Shown here one piece after another: positions 20,000 to 33,429 of a stretch of 64,000 bases of DNA. The DNA is from Puccinellia tenuiflora (taxonomy: Eukaryota; Streptophyta; Magnoliopsida; Poales; Poaceae). The notes under the pieces are model-generated. The model did not search any database. It saw nothing but the letters and a program-made list of their open reading frames with translations, and was not told the DNA's origin. How positions within the stretch are numbered: position 1 is the stretch's first letter; each line of letters starts with the position of its first letter. The position numbers and the translations under genes are program-made. Location: positions 504,431-568,430 of the forward strand of contig QRDG01001508.1 in NCBI GenBank assembly GCA_012064385.1, read 5' to 3'.

Positions 20000-22610
20000 T
20001 TGAGTTAGTGTGCTGCGTGGCTTGCCACATGTTCTACATTTTTTCCACGCTACGCTCGATCATGCATATCTCCTTTTATACATCATGTATTATTTTTATT
20101 AGTTATGAGTACCAAAAAGTGTGATGATCCAATTATAATATAGAGTGTTTCTCCTATAGTGAGGTATAAAATAAAAAAGAAAGAAGAATAAAAGAGCCCA
20201 AAGGAGGCCAAATGAGAGAGCATTTAAAAGAGCCAAGGAGGCCACCCAAAATCCAAAAAAAATAGAAAAAAGAGAGAGGGAGCAACACTACTAACCTTGT
20301 TACCACACTTGTAGAGAGTTCTCATGTTGTTTTAGTAGTATAACTAAGTGGGGAACTAACATTATAGAACTTGGCTTGTATATTCCAAGGATGAGCCTCC
20401 TCAAGTGAGCTCTAGGTCTTCATGAGCAAGCAAGTTGGATGCACCCCCACTAGTTCCATTGGAGAGCTTTCGTACACTTATAGCTCTATGTGCATCCGTT
20501 GCATGGCAATCACTACTCCTCATAAAGTGTCAACTACGGGACTTCCTTCTGTCTTGAGGTTACTTTCTCCACTGTTTGAGCCTTTCCTTTTGACCTTCCA
20601 AACCTCCATCAATGTTCTCTTTGCCATAACATCATGGTGCCAAAGCCACTTCTTACTTGCACTAGTTGAGTAGACTTCGAAACACTTGATTTGTGAAAGT
20701 AGATGGATTAGGACACCTGACTTGAGCTTGGCTATTTTCATGAATGACTAATTAGATGCTTTGAAGAATGATTGATACTTTACATTGGAAACATAATTTT
20801 CAATTTTTCTTTCTAAACCTTATGTATGGTTCCATGTCTCCAACGCACTTTCATGAAAAGTTTTTAACATTTGTTAGCTAGCGTTTGTTAATCATTGTTT
20901 GCTTAATGTCAACTATAGACAATTGTTTTGGATCAACTTATTCACATCATGTGCTTTGCATTACTATCTTGATCAAGATTATGTTGGTTGCATGTCTCAT
21001 CAAAAATTATTTTGTTATCACTTACCTACTCGAGGACGAGTAGGAGTTAAGCTTGGGGATGCTGATACGTGTCAAACGTATCTATAATTTTTGAGTGATC
21101 CATGTTAATTTTGTGATGTTGCCACATGTTTCTATTATCATATCACATCATTTTTATGCATTTTGTTGGACTAACCTATTGACAACATGCCCAGTGCCAG
21201 TTCCCTATTTTTGTTGTTTTTCTATTTCAGAAATTTACTTCTGGAAATATTGTCGGAATTGGACGAAACTTTACGGAGATTTTTTATGCGAAATAAGACA
21301 CCCGAAGACCAAAGGGGAGCCTGAGGGGCCACCCACAGGGCACAGGCGGCCCCCTACCGTGGCCCTAGGGGCACCCGTGGGTGGGACCCGCCCCTGCCCG
21401 TGGGGCACCCCCTCGGCCCCCTCCGACGCCTATAAATTGACATTAAACCTAAAAATGTCGGGGCGGCCATTATTTTCCAGAGAAGTCATCCCGAGGCGCC
21501 GTCACCTCAAACCCTAATTCGGGGGTGATTCTGAAGCAAATCCCGGCACCCTGCCGGAGGGGAGATCGATCCCGGAGGGCTCTTCATTGCCATGCCTTCC
21601 TCCGGGATGATATGTGAGTAGTCCCACCTTGGACCTTGGGTCCATGGCAGTAGCTAGATGGTAGTCTCTCTCTCTTGTGTTTCATGTCTTATGATCTTGT
21701 GAGCTTCCTAACATGATCAAGATCGATTATTGTAATGCTATGTGATGTGTTTGCTGGGATCCGATGGATTATAAAGTTATGATCAGATTGTGCATGATTC
21801 TTATATATTGATTTATGTTCTTGAATGATCTCCGATGTGCGTAGTTACTTTGGCCAAGTGATTGTGTGTATCTCCAAGAGAGAGTGTTTATGCTAGATAG
21901 TGGGTTCATGTCCCTTTTTGTTCCTGGGCACGAGTGATAGAAACGTCTAAGGGCGAGGGTGTGCTGTGGCTACTAAGGGTAAAACAGCGGTGTTAAAGTC
22001 TATTTTGATGTTTAATATTGCTTACTTCATGCGCTTTACTTAATGCAAATGTATGTTGCTTGCAACTTAATACCGATGGGTGACAGGCTGGATAGTGATC
22101 CCACGGTGGACTTTTTAGACAAAGATGCAGTTGGACTCAACGGTCTTTGTTCATTATCGTGATGCCTACTTAAATATTATCATGTTATTTTTGTCATAGC
22201 TAGATTAAGTTTGTGTTATGATCTTGTCAATTGCCCAACTGTAATTTGTTTACCCATCATATGAATGTTCTATTTAGTTGAGAGACTCCACTAGTGAACC
22301 CATGGCCCCCGGTCCATCTTTTTACATTGATTGCAACCTTTATTCGTCACTTTTCACCATCATTACTCCTCTGGTCACTTTTCATATTTCATCTATTTCA
22401 CCATATAATTAACCGCTTTGTTTCCAACGAGACCAGAAAGATTGACAACCTTTCCGCCGTGCAGGTCCAAGTTCGTCAACGGAACGCGTGACACGTTGAC
22501 GTTCACCTCGTTGTTGATTTCAAGGTCCTACTGGTTCGATAAACCTCGGTTCGATATCGAGGGAAAACTTCTGCTTGCTACATCTCCGCCTTCGCTTGGG
22601 GCACCACCCA
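20000..22610 (+). mobile_element. 3' end and 3' LTR of a Gypsy-like LTR retrotransposon
   Basis: A purine-rich tract with 'ggagttaagcttggggatgc' precedes TGATACGTGTCAAACGTATC at 21063, the usual polypurine tract and LTR start of Athila/Fatima-type Triticeae elements. The LTR carries the usual later blocks (tggcagtagctagatggtag, gggtgacaggctgg, gttgagagactccactagtg, ctactggttcgataaacctc) and seems to end near 22608 (gcttggggcaccaccca). Upstream (20000-21060) is non-coding 3' internal sequence. No 5' LTR or gag/pol lies in the window, so the element is truncated. Confidence 0.7.
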
Positions 22611-24759
22611 ACTCTTCATCAGTAGGAATCACACCACGACAGATAGATCCAAACCCCAACTACTAGACCATAACAGAGGGATGAGGTCCCCTCTCCCTCC
22701 TGCCGCCGGGCCGGCAAGTGAAGGGGGAGGGGAACAACGATCTGGCCAGTGGAGATTGGAGAGAAAAGTTCTCCATCGCTGCTGCTGGCTCGTGCGGGGA
22801 GGAGAAAGTATGATTCTCAGGGATTAGCTAATCTATGTTTGCGTGAAATTGCTGATTTCATTCCACTTGAATTTGTAAACTAAGTCTAGATTTGAGCATC
22901 CAGGCACACGCCTCCGAGTCGCTCTCGGGCGACTCCGAGGCGCCCACGCCCCCTCCCATCCCCTCAGGCCCCCGTCGCCGCCGGAGAAGGCCATCCAACA
23001 GTGAACGGTAGCGGCGGAGCACATCCTCCCTCCAATAATCCTCGACCCCCTCTCGCTCGAATCCACCCTAATGTTGATGAACGCATGATGGGCCGCTGCG
23101 ATCTTTCGTCGATCTCGAGCCGACGACAGTGAGCAGGATGTGCGCGAATGAAATTCACCCCAGATCGGCCCTGCTGACATCACGCCATCGGCGTGCGGCC
23201 AAGATCCATTGGCGGACGCGGCTCTACCTGGATGGGGTCGTTGATCCTTCGCCGACTAATCTGCGCGGGGTCAGCCTCCTTTCGGTGCTCGGTGCCTGAG
23301 AAGATGTGTGGATGAGGCTTTGATCCCCATGATCATGCTAGATTCATGCACTAGACCAATGCGAGTCTCCACATTGCCACCAAATCGATATTGACAAGAA
23401 CATATCCTGCATCGCCGACTCAATTTCGGTGAGGTTGGAGTTATGGATCTCCGGATATGGATCTATGCCTAATCGGTGGAGTCCCACTTTGGAGTGGTTC
23501 CGACAACAAAGCATGGCGACACCATCGTAGGCGGCGAGGACGTAAAGATCAGCGCAGGAGACAAGGTTGACCGGGCACGGATTAGCAGTCATCGGATCAT
23601 GACAGTGGTACACAGAGCCATAGGCTATCGCCTGCTCTGAGTTCACCATGGGGTGCGATCCTTTGTGCTGAGGTCATCATGTTTTTTCGCAGCAGAGCAG
23701 GAGAAGTTAGTTTGTCCAACGATCGACGTTTTGAAGCAGTGGCGAGTGGGGCTTGCAGCACTGGCCGGCTTTGTTTAGGCAGTCTCAATCTTCGGGGTGA
23801 AAGCCAACAGTCCGATGGTCGGGTCTAGCAACGGCGGCTTTGTAGTCGTTCTCTTGTTAAAGGCATTGTTTGGGGATTGGACCTTCTCTAGGGTGAAAAC
23901 CCAGGATTTGACCTTTTTGGTTAGACCGGATGACGATAGTGTTTGTGCACTGTAACCTTCCTAGAGGCATCGTTTTGGAGAACCTTCCAGAGTTTAGGTG
24001 AGGCCACCGCTGCTCTTGCTACGAGTCTTTGATTGCTTCGGCGAAGAATTTTTTCTTCTTCTTTTGTTCTTTCGGTTATGTGCATTCGTGATGTCTTTTT
24101 TTTATATACATTATGTTGTTGTAGAGGCTGGGTGTAATTGGTTTCATCTCGGTATTAATATCCACCACGTTTCAACCCATAATCAAACCATCAACATTCG
24201 GGAAAATCACAAAAAAAATCTACCGGCGTTCGGGGCAGTTCGTTTCATTAGGCGTACGAGTACGGTATAAACTGAAGCCGTTGCCAACACGAAAGATTGC
24301 AAAGCAGCGCCAACCTAATTAAATGTTGGTAGAAGAAAGTCTAGATTTGCAGTGCCAATAATAGTTTATTTGTTGCACAAACGTTATGATATATTTTGAG
24401 TGCTCAATTTTTTAATCTGTTATCCTCAACAATAATTTTGCCAAAATATGTCTCTCATGAATTAAAGCTGATTGGTCCTATATTTGGCAAAGAACAAATA
24501 CTATGGCATGTTCGATGCCGATGGTAATTGGAAACGGACGGCAAGCTAAGAAGGAACGACTAACCCTATCAATGCACCTCCTCCCGCCTCGCGAACAACT
24601 AGCATTGGGCAACTCATGCACCAGTTTTATCCGTGAGCAACTATTGTCACATTGCCACTGCTTAGTCCGTTAGCAAAGCATTGCAGATTTAATACATGGA
24701 TACTTCTGGCTTTGAATGTATTTATGATGCAGATTTGGAGATTTCCCGCTCAAATTTGA
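22611..24759. other. Repeat-like stretch with retroposon-type 3' end, no gene
   Basis: 22680-23800 is GC-rich without a credible frame. 24125-24165 reads gaggctgggtgtaattggtttcatctcggtattaatat, which resembles the 3' ends of grass LINEs. A plus-strand retroposon ending near 24166 is likely, but no poly(A) or target duplication was found. 24200-24750 shows nothing recognisable. Confidence 0.4.
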
Positions 24760-25689
24760 CTTCAATTATGTCAGATACCCACATAACAGAAACATAAAAG
24801 GAGCTAATCGCACTGACATGTTTGCTTTCAATGAAACTATTAGTTCTCTGGCTCTTGCTGAGATTTCTAGCAAAGGGAGAAAAAAATACTTGGATTAACA
24901 TGCAAACTGCTCCTTTGTTGGGAAAACTTGACTCAATTTTCTCTTCTCAAGCTTGGACTATTATCTACCCCAACACTTTGGGGAATACTTATTTCTGATC
25001 AGATTCCCTGCAAGATTCAGATAGGTTCCTCTATAGGTCCACCATTTTTGGGTTTGAGATTTTTTTGCTTCAACGCCACGGATTTAAAGAAACGGAAAAT
25101 AATATTTGGGAACATGAAATCCAAGAAGAGGATAGTGCTAGAAGATTTAAATTTACTACATTATTTAAGATGCTTAGGAAAGGTTTGAAGAACTGGTCTG
25201 AAGTCATTTCTCATTTGGCTCAATTTATTAAAAACACAAATGAAGCAATTCTTTTCTTTGACACTATTGAAGAGTTTAGGCCTCTTTCCATCTTGGAATG
25301 GAATAGAAGGACAATAATTAAGGATTTTTTAATATCGTAGCTCAGCAAAATGCTTACCAGAAGCAAAGAGCCACAATTAGGTAGGCCAAGTTTAGGGAGA
25401 TGAATTCAAAATTCTTGCATGCTAAAGGTACAATCAAATACATATACAGAGTATAATGCTTTCATTGTTCTTCAAAACGAACATGGAGTGGAACATACAT
25501 AACACCAAGCTAAATGTGTCATTCTAGAAATAATTCTCAAAGCAAAGACCAAGTACATCTTCTCCAATCTTTAATTACCTAAATTTCGATACTTTGGTAG
25601 TTTGTTTTACTAGAGGCCCATATCACTAAGGATGAAATAGATGCAGTAATCTCTGACTTGACATCTAGTAAATTTCATCATATAGATGG

Positions 25690-26120
25690 TTTCAATACCG
25701 GAAACGCAATTCGGAGCCCGGGCTCATCTGAGCCCGGCTGCCCTTTCTGATTTTTTTAAAATTTGAAAACGCGTCCAAAAATTCTGAAAAAAATTATGCG
25801 GGAACATATTCATGCGCGCAACACTCGTGTAAATTTTTGACAGAAAACATCAAATTTTGCGCCCTGTGCAAAAAAGACAAAAATCTGTCTTTTTGAATAG
25901 TGGACTGTTCACCTATTCAAAAAGACAGATTTGTCTTTTTTGCACAGGGCGCAAAATTTGATGTTTTCTGTCGAAAATTTACACAAGTGTTGAATACTCC
26001 AATATGTTCATGTACAATTTTTTTCAGAATTTTTCGTAGCATTTTACTATTTCAAAAAAATCGAAAACAAACCGGGCTCATATGAGCCCAGGCACCAAAA
26101 CGCCTCGCCCGTTTCAATAC
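25690..26120. mobile_element. Fold-back Mutator-type MITE (413 bp) with 9 bp target duplication
   Basis: TTTCAATAC flanks the element at 25690-25698 and 26112-26120. The 413 bases between form an almost full-length palindrome. The outer parts hold GGGCTCATCTGAGCCCGG and its partner gggctcatatgagccc. The inner arms 'gacagatttgtcttttttgc' and their inverse meet around 25905. A 9-base duplication and very long inverted repeats fit a Mutator-derived MITE inside LINE 1. Confidence 0.85.
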
Positions 26121-26848
26121 TACTTTTATCAAAGAATGCTAGGTCATCATAGTGGTGATTTTTATAATCTCATTGGAGATTTTTATGAAGGGGAGATTAA
26201 CTTGCAAAGCATAAATTCTTCTTTTATTACTCTCATTCAGAAAAAGGGATAATCCATCTCAAGACTGAGACTATAGGCCCATCTGTCTGTTGAATTGTTC
26301 TATAAAAATCACCACCAAATTTTTGAACATTAGGTTACAAAAAGTCATGGATAAGTTGGTTCAACTAATCAGTATGGATTTGTCAAAGAAAGGTATTTTC
26401 AAGATTGTATGCCTTGGGCATATGAATATCTTCATCAACGTGCTCAGTCAAGGAATCAGTCTGTCATTCTAAAATAAGATTTTGAAAGAGCTCTTTATAT
26501 ATTCTAGAACATAAAAACAATTAAAGAAATGAAGATTGCTCAATGTTTTGGTTCCAAATCGATCCAATGGATTGAAATGATTTATTCTACTGGGTTTTCA
26601 TCTGCTCTAATCAATAGTATTCCTGTGAAACAATTTTTATGTCAGAGAGAAGTTGGGCAACGAGATACTCTTTCTCCCCTTATCTTTGTTCTTGCTGCAA
26701 ATATTTTGCACTTCATCTTCAATGAAGCAATGAACAACAATTTGATCAAAACTCCCTTAGCTTCCCAATCCCGGTATGATTTCCCAATTATCTAGTATGT
26801 TGACAACACTATGTTGATTATGCAAGCTTGCCCCACCCAGTTGCGAAA

Positions 26849-28084
26849 TGCCGACACGTCCATTTTGCATCACTATTTCTTATCATAATTTACCACGATG
26901 ATAGATTTCACATTATGATGCAATTATAATATTGTTTCTCTTATTTTGCATGTTTTATATTTATGGAGGAGCAAACATCGGAAGGCTCGAAACTGGAGGA
27001 AAACCACCCGAGGAGAAAGTCAATTTCCAACGCTCAATAAATTTCACGAAAAAACACAAAATTCTGACTCATGAAAATAAGCTGGAGGCCAATAATGGGC
27101 CCCTGGGGCTGCCACATGGAGGCGTGGGAGGCCAACGCACTCACACCTAAGCGTGCCACATGGTCGCCCTCCATATGGAAGCTCGCCTCCCGCCGCCTCT
27201 TCGTGTATATCTTTCCCTTGACGTAAAAAACATTAGAGAATGCTTCAAATTATTTTCCTGCCACCATCTCGGAGGCGGAACCGGGTGGGATTTTACTTTG
27301 TGGTGTTGATTACCTCTTATAGTAGATGCTTAGAAGTTTTATTGGTGAAGGACTGTTATGTCTTATGAGTAGTTCGTTTAGTTCCTAATGACATGTTACT
27401 TTGAGTTGATTTGATATGCTAGTAATGACGTGAAGTTGATTTGAGTTCAGTATTTTGATATTTATGTTGTGGTGTTATTTCTCTAGTGGTGTGATGTGAA
27501 CGTCGACTACATGATACTTCACCTTTATGGGCCTAGGTAAATGCATTGTGTATTTAGTTTGTTTATGACGAGTTGCTGGAGTGATAGAATACCTAGCCCT
27601 AGTTTAGAACTATTGCATTAGAGAATGTTTTGGCTTCAATGTTTAATGCTATGGTTAGATTTATCTTAATTACTCTCATATATTTGTGGATTCTTGCAAT
27701 GGGAGAATAATCATAAGTATGTTTTTTTCCAAATAAGGGCAACATGTACATTGACATAGATTCACCTAAACAACACTTATCAGCAATGAAAGTTAATATC
27801 AATGAAACTTGGTGAAAGTGACTTGACAATATTCTCGTGCCCTCGGAAGCATTTTAATCCTTAGCACAATTAAGGATGGACCACTTGCTGAAATATTACT
27901 ATTTTGTTATTGTTTACCTTTTTATAAATGTTCTCTCTGATGAATAACTTATAAAATCCTCATGTAGTATTTACGATAAAACTTTCCCAAAATCAACTAA
28001 ACAATTCGTTATGCTCTCTGTTGGGTTCGACACTCTTAGCTATCGAAAGGGTTACGATAGATCCCCCATACTTATGGGTCATCA
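26849..28084 (+). mobile_element. Solo-LTR-like insertion in LINE 1
   Basis: The LINE reading stops at CCPTQLR-like sequence (26826-26848) and resumes at 28085 with LKNLLLNF. The insert starts TGCCGACACGTCC and ends ...cttatgggtcatca, both typical of Triticeae Gypsy-like LTRs, and contains no internal region. A perfect 5-base duplication is not visible (cgaaa on the left, catgc on the right), so the borders may be off by some bases or mutated. Confidence 0.65.
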
Positions 28085-29036
28085 CATGCTAAAAACCTCC
28101 TGCTCAATTTTTGTTCCTACACTCGGCTGAAGGTTTACTATGATAAATCTGTCCTGGTCCCAGCTAATGTTCCTCCTGAAAATGTGCAAGTCCTTGTTGA
28201 GTCTATTAGAGATGCTACTCGATACATGCATTTCTCATACCTTTGTCTGCCTTTGAGTCTTTCCAAGCCTCAGGCTGACTATACTCCTCTCCTACTAAGA
28301 CTGGAGGAAAGGCTTTCTGATTTCTCTTCCTTTTTTGGTTATGGAGAGAAACTGCAACTTACCAAATATGTATTCTCAAGTCTACCAGTTTTCTTCATGT
28401 ACACTATTATGATATATACATGTATGATTCAAGAAATTAACAAATAGATTAAACACTGCTTTTGGAGAAAATATGGGATGGAAGATAAAGGTTCTCATCG
28501 TAATGCTTCGGAGAATGTTAATATGATCAGAGATCACGGGGACTTGAAGTTATGGATTTGGTCGTGCATAACAACGCTTTACTACTGAAGCGCCTTGGGT
28601 TAAACTTATTCATGAGAAATACTATAATTCTAGACCTATTGATGACACACCCGTAGGCTCGATCTTTCTGGTGTAGAAGCATGATCAAACTAATTCCTGG
28701 GTATAAATTACTTACTACTTGTAAAGTGGGAAAGGGTTTATCAAATCTGGTGTAGGGATGATCTTTGGAGTGTTCATGCTTATAAATAAAAATATCCCCA
28801 ATTGCATTCTTTTGTTTGAGCAACATACATAACATAAAATGTATGCAAGCAAATTTGGTTGAGGACAACTTTCACACCCCACTTCCATTCAAACCTTTCA
28901 TCAACTTCAAGAACTTAACTTGGAGATTCAAAACATTCAGTTAAGTGATAATATAGATAAATGGATCCTTCCTGGAAATTCAACTATTTATTATTCTAAA
29001 AAAAATTACAATATCCTCAAAGATGGTTCCCTATAC

Positions 29037-29310
29037 TCATGAAATTTCGGGAGCTGATGGGGAAACCGGTTCGGTGTAGATAGCTTGAACTCGAGGGGTA
29101 GTTTCGAATATCGGTTCGATTTTAAAGTTGCAAGCTGCGGGAAGCTGTGGGAAGTACCTCCGGACCTGCTTGTGGGCTTGTAGTGTATATTGCACAAGTG
29201 CTTAAAGAAGCCCAATTTTAAATATTAGGTGTTTGGCTAGGATTGCGCTTCTAGTCAGCCAAAAGCACTATAAGCTCCAGCTCCAGCAAAAACAAACAGG
29301 GCCTCAGTAA
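29037..29310. mobile_element. Possible small DNA element inside LINE 1
   Basis: The LINE homology is broken here by about 270 bases that end with 'aaaaacaaacagggcctc', which read backwards is the GGCCCTGTTTG-type terminus common in grass miniature elements. The left end has no clear matching inverted repeat, and no target duplication was identified. Confidence 0.3.
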
Positions 29311-31689
29311 GGTTTGAAGAAGTGTAGTTATTATCAGATATAAGCTACTCTTGAAAGATAGGCTCAATTCTAGGAATCTTCTACAATTTTTTTCACCCCA
29401 CCGGATTATACTCGTGTTCTCTGTAACACTAGAGCTGTTGAAACAACCCTTTACCTTTTCTAGGATTGCACTTTTTATTTGGATGGTTGAGATTCTATTT
29501 TTCAAGCTAAAGCCATAGGAATCTCTGTGATAGAGGAGTGTGGGCTAGCTATGAAGACTCTCCCAAAGGAAAATGCTTTCAACATTGTTATTACGAGGAC
29601 ATCTTTCATTTAGTAAGATCTACAGTGAATACTTGGCGTCATCTTCTCATGAGCCATGTTATTTGATTTTCCCCCCGAAATGGGAGCCTTGCCCCAGCCT
29701 CTGCATCATGATGATGCACACAACCTTTTATATTAAAAGTAGAGTAGAAAAGCAAAGTATCATAGTTTTACAACTCACGGATCAATCAAAGTGGCCACAT
29801 GAACTAACCATCAAAACACAGCTAATAAAGAAAGACTACACATGTTGGAGTCTTCTAGTGTGCTGCTAGCCACCCTCGTTGAAGATAGCCCGAACGACCG
29901 CCATCAGATGAGTACAACCAGTATCCATAAAAAATCGTTGCTCTGGCGGTAGGACAAAGGACCACATATGGATCCAGTAAGTAGCTCGATGGACAACCTG
30001 CAAAAAATGAGCATCTCTAATTTTGTTAAACACCACGTCATTCCGGCAATTCCAAATAGCCCAAACAAAAGCACAGACACCAATGCGAATACGTGCTTTA
30101 GTCTTCTTATCTGTTCCAACCAGCCAATGACCAAACATATTAGCTACACTAGTGGGTGGAGTAATATTAAACGTAAAGTGTATTAATCTCCAAATATGTC
30201 TCGCAAAAGGGCAAGATATAAACAAATTCTCAACCGACACATCTGCCTGACAAAACACACACCGTTTACACCCAGACCACCATCTTTTAATTAAATTATC
30301 CTTAGTAAGTAGGACTTTCCGATGTAAAAACCACATAAAGATTTTTATTTTTAATGGAACTTTCAATTCCACAAATATTTACGCAGGAAAGGAGTGTGCC
30401 CGTGCATATAGTCTAAGTACATAGATTTAACCGTGAAAGACCACTCGTGGTCAAATTCCATTTGAAACGATCATCCTCATCCGATAAATTGACTCTCATT
30501 TGTCTCTCTACCTGTTTAATCCAAGATATCCATTTATCACCAATCAGAGATCTCCTAAACTCAATATTTAAGGGAGTACTTGATAAAACCTGCGTCACAA
30601 GAACATTCTTATGGCGTGCTATATTAAACATGGAAGGGTATTGGATGACTAGAGGTTTATTTTCAAGCCAGGTATCCTCCCACAAACGAATATGGCGTCC
30701 ATTACCCACCATAAAAGAGCCTCGTGCAAAGAAGTCATTTGGTCTCGGTTAAACCTGAGCTAAAGTTTTACCGTTGAGATACTTATTGCATAACAACTTT
30801 TGCCATACACCTTCTTCGTTTAAAATCTTAAACAACCATTTGCATAGAAGACATTTATTTTTAATACCAATTACCTCAATACCTAATCCACCATGATCTT
30901 TAGGACGGCATAAAATATTCCATTTAGTTAATCTATATTTTCTTTTATGCTGATCGCTCTGCCAAAAAAATCTAGAGCGGAAAAATCCAGCCTCTTTCGT
31001 ACCCCCAGTGGAATTGGAAGAAAGAAAGTAAAAACATTGGTAAACGAGTGAGCACGGAGTTGATCAACACAAGGCGATCCCCATATGAGAGCATCTTGCC
31101 TGCCCAACATCCAAGTTTCTTCTCAAAGTGATCCTCAATCATTTTCCATTCTTTGTTCAAAAGTTTTCGATAGTGTATAGGTATACTCAGATATTTGAAG
31201 GACGCTACTACGTTTAGAACGCTCTACGGTTAAGCTTAACCCTAGAACATTAGGACACCACGCTTTGAAATGGTCAAAAAACACCACGTTTTGAAATGGT
31301 AAAGACTTGGGTGATGTGCTCTCTTAAATGCATGCAAAAAGACAGAACTGCTGACATCATCCACATTAAATGTGAATTTCAAAAATTTAAAAAGTTTTGT
31401 AGCTCAAACCTTTTATCTGATTTAGGATCCGTTTTCACCGTTAGAATGGTCGCGATGAGATCTTCGAAACTAGATCCCATATTGATATGTTTCAACGACT
31501 TTTTTTCAGACCCAAAATTTACCTATCCATTACACATGAGTTATCCAGGGTTTAGTACGTAAGTTACCCACTCAGTTAACGATTAATTTTTGGCTTCAAA
31601 TTAGGTCCTACTTTTTATTGTTCTTTTTTACTTTTTTGCCTTTTAAAGTTACCACCTAGTATTATAAGTGAGTTAGGATTTTGGGATGG

Positions 31690-32920
31690 GAAATATATCG
31701 TGGACAAGGGGGTAACCGCATAATAAAACACTTGTGCAACTCGGTAAGTATTAGGGTTGTAACTATGTTGATTTCATGATGACACACCCTGAAAACAGAT
31801 GGGTAACTCCATCGGTACTGGGTGGGTAACTATTACCGACAGAGTAGGGTAACTACATTGATTTCTTGGTGGATAACTGCATCATGAACACATGGGTAAC
31901 TTTATCAGTACATGACGGGTAACTCCATCAGTAATTGGTGGGTAACTATTACCGAGAGGGTAGGGTAACTACATCGATTTTATGGTGGGTAACTGTATCA
32001 TGAACATATGTGTAACTTTATCGGTTTTGGATGTGTAATTCCATCAGTACGGGATGGGTAACTATTACCAAAAAAGAAGGGTAACAACATCAATTTCATG
32101 GTGGATAACTGTATCTTGAGCAAGTGGGTAACTTCATCATTACTGGGTGGGTAACTCCATCAGTACTGAGTGGGTAACTATTATCGAGAGAGTAGGGTAA
32201 CTACATCGATTTCATGGTGGATAACTATATCATGAACACTTGGGTAACTTTATCAATTTTGGATGGATAACTATTACCGAGAGAGTAGGGTAACATCATC
32301 GATTTCGTGGTGGATATCCGCGTCTTGAACACGTGGGTAATTTAATCGGAACTGGGTAGGTAACTCCATCAGTAATGGTGGGTAACTCAATTAATACTGG
32401 GTAACTCCATCACTTTAGGGTGAGTAACTCCATCACTGTGGGTAACCCCATCAGTAATTGGTGGGTAACTTAATCAGTCTAGGGTGAGTAACTTCATTAA
32501 TGCTGGGTGGGTAACTCCATCACTACTAGGTGGGTAACTTTATCAGTTTAGGTTGGGTAACTTCATCAGTACTGAGTGGGTAAGTCCATCAGTACTGGAT
32601 CGTATCGCTCTAGGTTGCTCGCTTGAGTGAAGCCCAATTCAATTAAGTTTAGGAAAATTAACTTCATGGTGATAACTACACTTTAAACACATGAGTAACT
32701 TCATGAAGTATTAGGTTGGTAACTTTTAATAAGAGGGCGAGGTAACTACATCGATAACTATTCTCTGAACACATAGGTAACTACATCCGTACTAGATTGG
32801 CAACTGAGCTATAGGACAGGGTAGCTATATCGATTTCGTAGTGGTCACTATACCTTAAACACATGTATAAATTTGTCGACTCTTGGTTTGTAACAGTTAG
32901 CTAGAGGACAGGGTAACTAT
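31690..32920. repeat. GGGTAACT-rich tandem array
   Basis: The heptamer GGGTAAC occurs dozens of times at intervals of about 18-25 bases, each followed by phrases such as 'tccatcagtactgggtg', 'tattaccgagagagta' and 'tacatcgatttcatggtgg'. A higher-order unit of roughly 140 bases is visible from 31790 to 32300, and it decays rightwards. It is non-coding and confined to the Mutator-like element. Confidence 0.8.
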
Positions 32921-33429
32921 GTCGCTACCATGGACTCGAATAGATTGCATGGTGTGTTATAAAATGCTAGAAATAATTATTATGAAATAATCAACAAAGT
33001 AAAACTAACAAAGCGTCGAAGTAGTAGCTAGTTAGTCGATAAATCATCATATATCACGCACCATTATCGAATACATATTATGAACTTCACTAAATTACTA
33101 GAACCAAGAGTGTGGTTTACCAATGACACATGGGAGAAGCAAAATGATACTATATTCCCCGTAGCAAAGAACCTTACCTCATTTGCACATATAACTCTTA
33201 AGTCTCAATTCAACATGTGAAACAAACAATTGGCATGAAAACTCTTAGAAATCTACTGTAGAACAAAAGCACGAGAAGCTAGCACTAGCTGCCACTGCAC
33301 ATGACCTATGGCACGCATGCAGCTCAAACCAACAATGCAATACTACAGAACAGATCAAGTGCAAAGTTAGTCAGGAGCACAATACTTCGATCAAGTACTG
33401 TAAGAAACAAAGCCGATTAGTGGACTTCT

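Larger units (their letters stand above)
24760..29640 (+). mobile_element. Decayed L1-type LINE 1 (endonuclease, reverse transcriptase, zf-RVT), interrupted twice
   Basis: Translating piecewise in shifting frames gives the end of the endonuclease (MQTAPLLxKLDSIFSSQAWT near 24900-24970), the linker (QKQRATIRxAKFREMNSKFL near 25360-25420), reverse transcriptase (DYRPISLLNCSIKI at 26270-26310, GQRDTLSPLIFVLAANIL at 26655-26710, YxDNT in place of YADDT at 26797-26812, PANVPPENVQVLVESIRDA at 28160) and the zinc-binding C-terminus (LCNTRAVETT near 29420). Many stops and frameshifts show it is old. It is cut by the fold-back element at 25699 and the LTR at about 26849. Confidence 0.8.

Noticed and set aside
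31690..32920. CRISPR-like array
   Set aside because: The repeat is a 7-base motif with similar, not unique, spacers, within a plant transposon; it is a tandem repeat.
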